A stretch of 5,833 nt of DNA from Kiritimatiellia bacterium (GTDB lineage Bacteria > Verrucomicrobiota > Kiritimatiellia > RFP12 > UBA1067). The DNA lies in contig JAFXEA010000430.1 in the NCBI GenBank assembly GCA_017521065.1, positions 1-5,833 on the forward strand, given 5' to 3'. The first letter of the stretch is position 1; each line of letters starts with the position of its first letter. The notes beneath the pieces were generated by a model that worked only from the letters and a program-made list of their open reading frames with translations, was not told the DNA's origin and searched no databases. The position numbers and the translations under genes were made by a program. This document shows, piece after piece, positions 1 through 4,865 of the stretch.

Positions 1-1268
1 ACAAGGAACGTGCTATTCTCGCAGAACGTGTTAAACTCGCTATGGGCGGTAATGCAGAGGATCCGAATGTCATTCAGGTGATCGACATTGCCTGCGACGA
101 ATGTCCGGCTGCTGGTTATGAAGTAACCGATTCCTGCCGCGGCTGTCTGGCACATCGCTGTGAGGATGTCTGTAAGCGCGGGGCGATCTGGTTTGACAAC
201 GATCACGTGGCTCATATTGATAAAAGCAAATGTGTGGAATGCGGACAGTGTGCAAAGGTCTGCCCGTATTTTGCAATTGTAAATCGCAGCCGCCCCTGCC
301 AGAACGCCTGTAAGGTCAAGGCAATTTCCATTACGGAAAACAACGCGGCAGCCATCGATAATGCGAAATGTATCCAGTGCGGTGCGTGCGTTTACCAGTG
401 CCCGTTCGGCGCAATTACGGATCGCTCCTACATTCTGAATGTGATTGATATGATTCAGAAGAGTGAGAACAACAGCAATTACAAGGTCTACGCCGTCGTT
501 GCACCTTCGATTTCGAGTCAGTTTACTTACGCGAAACTCGGACAGGTGATCACCGGTCTGAAGCGCCTTGGATTCCATACGGTGATCGAAGCCGCACTCG
601 GGGCGGATATGGTGGCGCAGTCCGAATCTCGCGAACTTGCGGAAAAGGGTTTCCTGACGAGCTCCTGCTGTCCGGCGTTCGTGGCGTACATAAAATCCGC
701 ATTCCCCAAACTGCTTCCTCTTGTTTCCCACAATCCTTCCCCGATGGTTGCTCTCGCAAAATACCTCAAAGACAACGATGAGAACTGCAAGGTTGTGTTC
801 ATTGGTCCCTGTACTGCGAAAAAAGCCGAGGCACAGCTCGCAGAAGTCAAGCCGTATGTGGATGCAGTGATGACATTCGAGGAGCTGCAGGCACTGTACG
901 ACAGCCGCGATATTGACATTACCACCTTACCGGAAGATGTCCTCGATAACGCCTCCTATTTCGGACGTATCTTCGCACGTTCCGGCGGTCTTTCTGACGC
1001 GGTAGCACAGGCGATGAAGGAACAGAATATTGACTTTGCTCTCAAGGCAGTTCCCTGTGATGGGATTGAAGCCTGCCGTACAGCCCTGCTGAAAGCGAGC
1101 AAGAACCTTCTTGATGGCAATTTCATTGAAGGAATGGCATGTATCGGCGGTTGTATCGGCGGCGCAGGCTGCTTGACTCACGGCGAAAAGAACAAAGCAG
1201 AGGTCGATAAATACGGCAAAGAAGCAATGGAAAAAACGATCAGCGATGCTGTATCGATTCTGAAATAG
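1..1268 (+). CDS. Monomeric [FeFe] hydrogenase, group B type (5' partial)
   Basis: Catalyses reversible H2 oxidation/proton reduction at an H-cluster in the cytoplasm, probably with ferredoxin. The frame (codons from base 3) is open to the window edge. The sequence before the ATG at 42 (KERAILAERVKLAMGG) resembles the conserved interior of group B enzymes, so the true start lies upstream. Counting that Met as residue 1, the N-terminal part is rich in Fe-S cysteines: C18, C21, C32, C35, C40, C44; then C64/C67/C70/C74, C86/C90 and C110/C113/C116/C120. The H-cluster motifs are complete: L1 TSSCCPAF (206-213, proton-relay C209 and ligand C210 by analogy with CpI), L2 GPCTAKKAEA (C257) and L3 EGMACIGGCIGG (C367, C371). 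L2 begins GPC rather than the MPC of classical group A enzymes, which fits group B. The gene ends in TAG at 1266-1268. The hydrogenase family is near certain; the group B assignment and electron partner rest on recalled motifs. Confidence 0.93.
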   Translation, partial: KERAILAERVKLAMGGNAEDPNVIQVIDIACDECPAAGYEVTDSCRGCLAHRCEDVCKRGAIWFDNDHVAHIDKSKCVECGQCAKVCPYFAIVNRSRPCQNACKVKAISITENNAAAIDNAKCIQCGACVYQCPFGAITDRSYILNVIDMIQKSENNSNYKVYAVVAPSISSQFTYAKLGQVITGLKRLGFHTVIEAALGADMVAQSESRELAEKGFLTSSCCPAFVAYIKSAFPKLLPLVSHNPSPMVALAKYLKDNDENCKVVFIGPCTAKKAEAQLAEVKPYVDAVMTFEELQALYDSRDIDITTLPEDVLDNASYFGRIFARSGGLSDAVAQAMKEQNIDFALKAVPCDGIEACRTALLKASKNLLDGNFIEGMACIGGCIGGAGCLTHGEKNKAEVDKYGKEAMEKTISDAVSILK

Positions 1269-1314
1269 ACCGTAACATACGAATATCATATAGAAATAAC
1301 AAGGATTGAATATT
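1269..1314 (+). other. AT-rich intergenic gap, hydrogenase to dehydrogenase
   Basis: This is the longest gap in the window at 46 bases and is clearly richer in A/T than the genes. It has no stem-loop followed by a T-run, so no intrinsic terminator is visible. It carries the AAGGA site for the dehydrogenase near its end. It is the only place in the window with room for a conventional promoter, but the best match is weak and is discussed among the rejected items. Readthrough from the hydrogenase gene is possible. Confidence 0.6.
1301..1305 (+). promoter_or_regulatory. Ribosome binding site deciding the dehydrogenase start
   Basis: AAGGA lies nine bases before ATG 1315, a normal distance. It directly touches the in-frame TTG at 1306, which is too close to be initiated from it. 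The site therefore supports ATG 1315, giving a protein that begins MAKVTIIGAG with the nucleotide-binding strand right at the N-terminus, as is usual in this family. Confidence 0.75.
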
Positions 1315-2259
1315 ATGGCAAAAGTTACTATTATTGGCGCCGGCAGCGTCGGTTCAACAATTGCATTCGCCATGGCAAGCGGCGGCTATGTTTCTGAAAT
1401 CGTTATGATCGACATAAACGAAGAAAAAGCTCTCGGCGAAGCTCTTGACATTCGCCAGGGCGTTCCGTTCTGTCCCCCTGTGTCTATTTATGCAGGCTCC
1501 TACCGTGATGCTGCAAACTCTGATATTGTGGTACTGACTTCCGGTCTTGCACGTAAGCCCGGCCAGACGAGACTTGATCTTGCCCAGACAAACGTGAACA
1601 TCATGAAATCCATCATTCCTCAGGTTACCGCATATGCTCCGAATGCAGCCTATGTAATCGTTTCCAATCCCGTTGATATCATTACATATGTTTGGAATAA
1701 ACTGTCCGGACTTCCGGAAAAGAAGATTATCGGTTCCGGTACGATCCTCGATACAGCACGTCTCCGCGCAAGAATCTCCGAATATTACGACATTAACCAG
1801 CAGAATGTACATGCGTATGTATTCGGCGAACATGGCGACTCTTCCTTTGTGCCGTGGTCTCTTGCCAACATTTCCAATGTACCGATTGCTGAATATCCCC
1901 ATGTGGTAAAAACTGAAAATGCACTGTTTCCTCCTCTGAATTATAAGGAGGTAGAAGAATATATGCGTAAGTCCGGTGGACGTGTCATTCAGAGAAAGGG
2001 TGCAACGTTCTATGCGGTGTCCCTGGCCGTCTGCCATATTTGCAAGAGCCTTATCAACGGCATGGATACGACGATGACTGTTTCCACAATGATGCACGGT
2101 GAATACGGCATCGAAGATGTGTGTCTCAGTACTCTTAACATTGTTGGTCGTGATGGTATCAACGGCAGAATTCTTCTTCCCCTGACGGATGAAGAAACCG
2201 CACTTCTTCACAAGAGTGCAGGCTGTCTTAAGGAAATCATCCACAATATTCAGATTTAA
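1315..2259 (+). CDS. NAD-dependent malate dehydrogenase of LDH-like type (alternatively L-lactate dehydrogenase)
   Basis: A 314-residue 2-hydroxyacid dehydrogenase, the usual length for the LDH/MDH superfamily. The Rossmann loop GAGSVGS is at residues 8-14 and the NAD-selecting acidic residue at D33. SNPVD (117-121), D146 and R149 of LDTAR, and catalytic H173 in GEHGD are all present. The protein reads like a bacterial L-LDH, including KGATFYA with T231 at LDH position 246. The mobile loop, however, reads ARKPGQTR (79-86), which places R80 at LDH position 102. There Gln selects pyruvate and Arg selects oxaloacetate, and R86 is the catalytic loop arginine. This, with a fumarase 15 bases downstream, favours oxaloacetate + NADH to malate. 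The start is ATG 1315, nine bases after AAGGA; an in-frame TTG at 1306 abuts that site and is unlikely. Malate specificity is an inference; lactate or mixed activity is possible. Confidence 0.88.
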   Translation: MAKVTIIGAGSVGSTIAFAMASGGYVSEIVMIDINEEKALGEALDIRQGVPFCPPVSIYAGSYRDAANSDIVVLTSGLARKPGQTRLDLAQTNVNIMKSIIPQVTAYAPNAAYVIVSNPVDIITYVWNKLSGLPEKKIIGSGTILDTARLRARISEYYDINQQNVHAYVFGEHGDSSFVPWSLANISNVPIAEYPHVVKTENALFPPLNYKEVEEYMRKSGGRVIQRKGATFYAVSLAVCHICKSLINGMDTTMTVSTMMHGEYGIEDVCLSTLNIVGRDGINGRILLPLTDEETALLHKSAGCLKEIIHNIQI

Positions 2260-2263
2260 GGAG
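2258..2263 (+). promoter_or_regulatory. Ribosome binding site for fumarase, overlapping the upstream stop codon
   Basis: AAGGAG uses the last two bases of the dehydrogenase TAA stop. There are 11 bases to ATG 2275, slightly long but workable. The overlap means ribosomes finishing the dehydrogenase end on the fumarase initiation site, which would help keep the two enzymes in proportion. Confidence 0.75.
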
Positions 2264-2274
2264 CAGATTGTAAC

Positions 2275-3651
2275 ATGGAATATCGTATTGAACATGACTC
2301 GATGGGCGAAGTCAAAGTCCCGGCAGATAAGTACTGGGCAGCCCAGACCGAGAGAAGCCACGAAAACTTCAAGATCGGCGTCGGAATTGAAACCATGCCC
2401 CGGGAGATTACCAAGGCATTCGGTATCCTCAAGAAGGCAGCCGCCATCGCCAACAACGAACTGAAACCCCAGAAGATGACCGACGAAAAGCTCGCTGTTA
2501 TCTCTCAGGCGTGCGACGAAGTTATCGCAGGTGATCTTAACGACCATTTCCCGCTCGTTGTATGGCAGACCGGTTCCGGTACCCAGTCCAATATGAACGC
2601 CAACGAAGTCATCGCAAACCGTGCAAACGAACTCGCCGGAAAGAAACTCTGCCATCCGAACGATGACATCAACATGAGCCAGTCCTCCAATGACACCTTC
2701 CCGACTGCCATGCACATTGCAGCGGTATGTGCTCTCGAAGACAAGCTCATTCCCGCCGTATCCAAGCTCATCACCACTTTCCGCAAGCTGGAAGTTATGC
2801 ACGAAGGCATCACCAAGAGCGGTCGTACCCACCTTCAGGACGCGACCCCGATCCGTTTCTCCCAGGAAATTTCCGGCTGGCGTTCCTCCCTTGAAATGGA
2901 CGTTGCCCTCATCGAAAAGTCCCTGCCCGCACTCAAGTCCCTCGCACTCGGCGGAACTGCAGTCGGTACCGGGCTGAATGCTCCTACAGGCTTTGACGTG
3001 AAGGTTGCAGACGCAGTTTCCGCGATCACCGGCAAGAAGTTCGAAACTGCGGAAAACAAATTCCACGCATTGACCTCCAAGGATGAACTCGTCTTCGCGC
3101 ACGGCGCGGTCAAGGCTCTTGCGTGCGACATGATGAAGATTGCCAACGACGTTCGCTGGCTCGCTTCCGGTCCGCGTCTCGGCATCGGCGAAATCACCAT
3201 TCCCGAAAACGAACCCGGCTCCTCCATCATGCCCGGTAAGGTCAATCCGACCCAGTGTGAAGCTGTGACCATGGTTGCCGTACAGGTTATGGGCAACGAC
3301 GTAGCCGTATCCATGGCAGCGTCCCAGGGCAACTTCGAACTCAACGTCTTCATGCCCGTCTGCATCTACAATTTCCTGCAGTCCTGCCGTCTCCTCGCGG
3401 AAGCAATCGTTTCCTTCAACGATAACTGCGCGGTCGGCATCCGTGCGAACGAACAGAAGATGCACGACAATCTTTACAACTCCCTCATGCTCGTTACCGC
3501 GCTGAACCCCTACATCGGCTACGAAAACGCAGCAAAGACCGCAAAGAAAGCATACAAGGACAACATCTCCCTGAAGGAAGCGTGCGTGGAACTTGGATTC
3601 CTCACCGCAGAAAAGTTCGACGAAGTCTTCAAGCCCGAAGACATGGCGTAA
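2275..3651 (+). CDS. fumC: Fumarate hydratase, class II
   Basis: Catalyses reversible hydration of fumarate to L-malate as a cytoplasmic homotetramer without an Fe-S cluster. At 458 residues it has the normal class II length. Conserved regions appear in order: TGSGTQSNMN (99-108), SSNDTFPTAMH (137-147), the catalytic pair T185-H186 in SGRTHLQDATP, and the superfamily signature GSSIMPGKVNPTQCE (315-329) on the flexible loop, carrying catalytic S316/S317 plus K322 and N324. MPGKVNPTQCE, rather than the MPAKVNP of aspartases, separates it from aspartate ammonia-lyase. The start ATG follows AAGGAG with 11 intervening bases, and that site overlaps the stop of the dehydrogenase, suggesting co-translation. 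Codon use is strikingly biased to C-ending codons (Leu mostly CTC, Ser mostly TCC), unlike the CTT-rich dehydrogenase before it, which may mean high expression or a separate history. Its substrate is the product of the preceding enzyme if that is a malate dehydrogenase. Confidence 0.97.
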   Translation: MEYRIEHDSMGEVKVPADKYWAAQTERSHENFKIGVGIETMPREITKAFGILKKAAAIANNELKPQKMTDEKLAVISQACDEVIAGDLNDHFPLVVWQTGSGTQSNMNANEVIANRANELAGKKLCHPNDDINMSQSSNDTFPTAMHIAAVCALEDKLIPAVSKLITTFRKLEVMHEGITKSGRTHLQDATPIRFSQEISGWRSSLEMDVALIEKSLPALKSLALGGTAVGTGLNAPTGFDVKVADAVSAITGKKFETAENKFHALTSKDELVFAHGAVKALACDMMKIANDVRWLASGPRLGIGEITIPENEPGSSIMPGKVNPTQCEAVTMVAVQVMGNDVAVSMAASQGNFELNVFMPVCIYNFLQSCRLLAEAIVSFNDNCAVGIRANEQKMHDNLYNSLMLVTALNPYIGYENAAKTAKKAYKDNISLKEACVELGFLTAEKFDEVFKPEDMA

Positions 3652-3655
3652 AAAT

Positions 3656-3662
3656 AAGAGAG
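3656..3662 (+). promoter_or_regulatory. Weak ribosome binding site for hdrB
   Basis: The 18-base gap after the fumarase holds only AAGAGAG, seven bases before ATG 3670. It lacks the GGAGG core seen ahead of hdrC and hdrA. It is the poorest initiation site in the window and falls exactly at the switch from dicarboxylate enzymes to Hdr subunits. Confidence 0.5.
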
Positions 3663-3669
3663 TAATATT

Positions 3670-4452
3670 ATGAAAAAAATAAGTTATTACCCCGGCTGTA
3701 CGCTGAAGAACAAGGCGAAGGATCTCGATCGTTACGCTCGTGAAACCCTTGCCGTTCTCGGCTATGAGCTGGATGAAATCGAGAACTGGCAGTGCTGCGG
3801 CGGTGCGTATACATCCGCAAAGGATGAAATCGCAACAAAACTGCCGTCGGTACGCGCCCTCAAGGCCGGTTACGAAAATGGCGGGAAGGTACTCACCGTA
3901 TGTTCCGCATGCTATAACGTACTCAAGCAGACCAATCACGAATTCAAAGTCAACTCTGACTTCGATATGCGCGTGAACAACTACATGGGGGAGGACGGCG
4001 GATATCACGGCGAAGGCGAAGTCGTGCATTTTCTCGAATTCCTCAGAGATGAGATCGGCTTCGATCGGGTGAAAGCGGCTGTCAAGAATCCTCTCACCGG
4101 CAAAAAGATCGGTGCTTATTACGGATGCCTGCTGCTCAGACCCTCATCCGTGCTGGGATTTGACGATCCCGAAAATCCCAAGCTCATGGAAGACCTGATC
4201 CGTGCACTGGGAGCAGAGCCTGTGATCTATCCCATGAGAAACGAATGCTGCGGCGGTTACATTACCCTTGACGACAAAAACGCGGCAAAAAAGAGAAGCA
4301 CCAAGGTGGCAGAGTCCGCAAAGGAAATGGGCGCTGACTGCATGATTACAGCCTGTCCCCTTTGCCTCTACAACATCACGAAGAACGCGGATACCGAAAT
4401 GGAAGTGAAGTACTTCACCGAGTTGATCGCGGAAGCGTTCGGAATCCTGTAA
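3670..4452 (+). CDS. hdrB: HdrB-like subunit, CoB-CoM heterodisulfide reductase family, two CCG domains
   Basis: A 260-residue protein with two complete cysteine-rich CCG motifs. The first is C10, C42-C43, C78, C81 (CX31CCX34CX2C), the second C153, C193-C194, C229, C232 (CX39CCX34CX2C). In methanogen HdrB such motifs hold two noncubane [4Fe-4S] clusters that cleave the CoM-S-S-CoB disulfide. All ligands are present, so two clusters are expected. There is no signal peptide or membrane segment, so it should be cytoplasmic. HdrC- and HdrA-like genes follow directly, supporting a soluble HdrABC complex rather than a glycolate oxidase (GlcF) or LutA-type protein, which also carry CCG domains. A bacterium is unlikely to use CoM/CoB, so the substrate is unknown; a thiol/disulfide or another acceptor is possible. 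The ATG at 3670 is preceded only by a weak purine-rich site (AAGAGAG, 3656-3662). Confidence 0.9.
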   Translation: MKKISYYPGCTLKNKAKDLDRYARETLAVLGYELDEIENWQCCGGAYTSAKDEIATKLPSVRALKAGYENGGKVLTVCSACYNVLKQTNHEFKVNSDFDMRVNNYMGEDGGYHGEGEVVHFLEFLRDEIGFDRVKAAVKNPLTGKKIGAYYGCLLLRPSSVLGFDDPENPKLMEDLIRALGAEPVIYPMRNECCGGYITLDDKNAAKKRSTKVAESAKEMGADCMITACPLCLYNITKNADTEMEVKYFTELIAEAFGIL

Positions 4453-4457
4453 GGAGG
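4451..4457 (+). promoter_or_regulatory. Strong ribosome binding site for hdrC, overlapping the hdrB stop
   Basis: AAGGAGG shares two bases with the hdrB TAA and lies five bases before ATG 4463. It is a near-complete match to the 16S rRNA 3' end. It fixes the hdrC start and implies translational coupling with hdrB. Confidence 0.85.
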
Positions 4458-4462
4458 ATCAT

Positions 4463-4849
4463 ATGGAAAACAGGAATTTCAAGGAACAGATCCTCAGAAT
4501 CAGCGGTGCGGACGTGAGAAAGTGCATGCGGTGCGGCAAATGTTCCGCGGCATGCCCGTCATACGATGAGATGGAATACCATCCTCACCAGTTTGTGAAC
4601 ATGGTAAACGACGGCAAGATCGAAAAGCTGATGGAATCGAAGTCCATCTACAAGTGCCTCACCTGCTTCGCTTGCGTGGAAAGATGTCCGAGAGGCGTGG
4701 AACCGGCGAAAGTGATCGAAGCCGTGCGTCTCGAAGTGATCCGTCAGCAGGGAAAGAATTACATGAAGCCCGACGATATTCCCGCAAAGCTCGACGAAGA
4801 TATGCCCGGTCAGCTTCTCATGACTGCCATGAGAAAGTATACAAAGTAA
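4463..4849 (+). CDS. hdrC: HdrC-like 2x[4Fe-4S] ferredoxin subunit
   Basis: A 128-residue protein with two classical CX2CX2CX3C motifs: C21/C24/C27/C31 (CMRCGKCSAAC, followed by P) and C65/C68/C71/C75 (CLTCFACVERC, followed by P). The roughly 33-residue helical spacer between them is typical of HdrC and of related succinate dehydrogenase/GlpC-type Fe-S domains. In Hdr complexes HdrC relays electrons from the HdrA clusters to HdrB. No hydrophobic segment is present, so this is the soluble type and not HdrDE. It is short and ends soon after the second cluster and a linker (residues 96-128). Its start is well fixed: AAGGAGG lies five bases before the ATG and overlaps the hdrB stop codon, indicating tight translational coupling between the two partner subunits. 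Confidence 0.9.
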   Translation: MENRNFKEQILRISGADVRKCMRCGKCSAACPSYDEMEYHPHQFVNMVNDGKIEKLMESKSIYKCLTCFACVERCPRGVEPAKVIEAVRLEVIRQQGKNYMKPDDIPAKLDEDMPGQLLMTAMRKYTK

Positions 4850-4855
4850 AGGAGG
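4848..4855 (+). promoter_or_regulatory. Strong ribosome binding site for hdrA, overlapping the hdrC stop
   Basis: AAAGGAGG begins within the hdrC TAA and lies ten bases before ATG 4866. It fixes the hdrA start, which gives the expected MQRIGVFVCHCG N-terminus, and again suggests coupled translation of partner subunits. Confidence 0.85.
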
Positions 4856-4865
4856 AGCGAGAGAA

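Noticed and set aside
42..44. ATG at 42 as the start of the hydrogenase.
   Set aside because: The frame is open back to base 3, the preceding residues match the conserved interior of group B hydrogenases, and no ribosome binding site lies at the right distance. It is an internal methionine.
1266..1294. Possible promoter before the dehydrogenase: TAGACC (1266-1271), 17 bases, TATAGA (1289-1294).
   Set aside because: Each box matches only four of six consensus bases, and the first overlaps the hydrogenase stop codon. In AT-rich DNA this is expected by chance. It is worth a transcript-start check but is not supported as a feature.
1306..1308. TTG start three codons upstream of the dehydrogenase ATG.
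   Set aside because: It touches the AAGGA site directly, leaving no spacing, whereas ATG 1315 is nine bases away.
1315..2259. Plain annotation as L-lactate dehydrogenase.
   Set aside because: Overall similarity suggests it, but Arg at position 102 and the adjacent fumarase argue for malate, so the call is kept as malate dehydrogenase with lactate as the alternative.
2275..3651. Aspartate ammonia-lyase as an alternative to fumarase.
   Set aside because: The signature loop reads MPGKVNPTQCE, as in fumarases, rather than the MPAKVNP form of aspartases.
1354..4029. An 891-codon open frame on the minus strand, running opposite the dehydrogenase, the fumarase and half of hdrB.
   Set aside because: It lies exactly codon-on-codon against three genes that happen to share one frame, so it stays open simply because sense codons TTA, CTA and TCA are avoided there. 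It ends at a sense TCA (1354-1356). The translation resembles no family I know, and the sense genes are strongly conserved.
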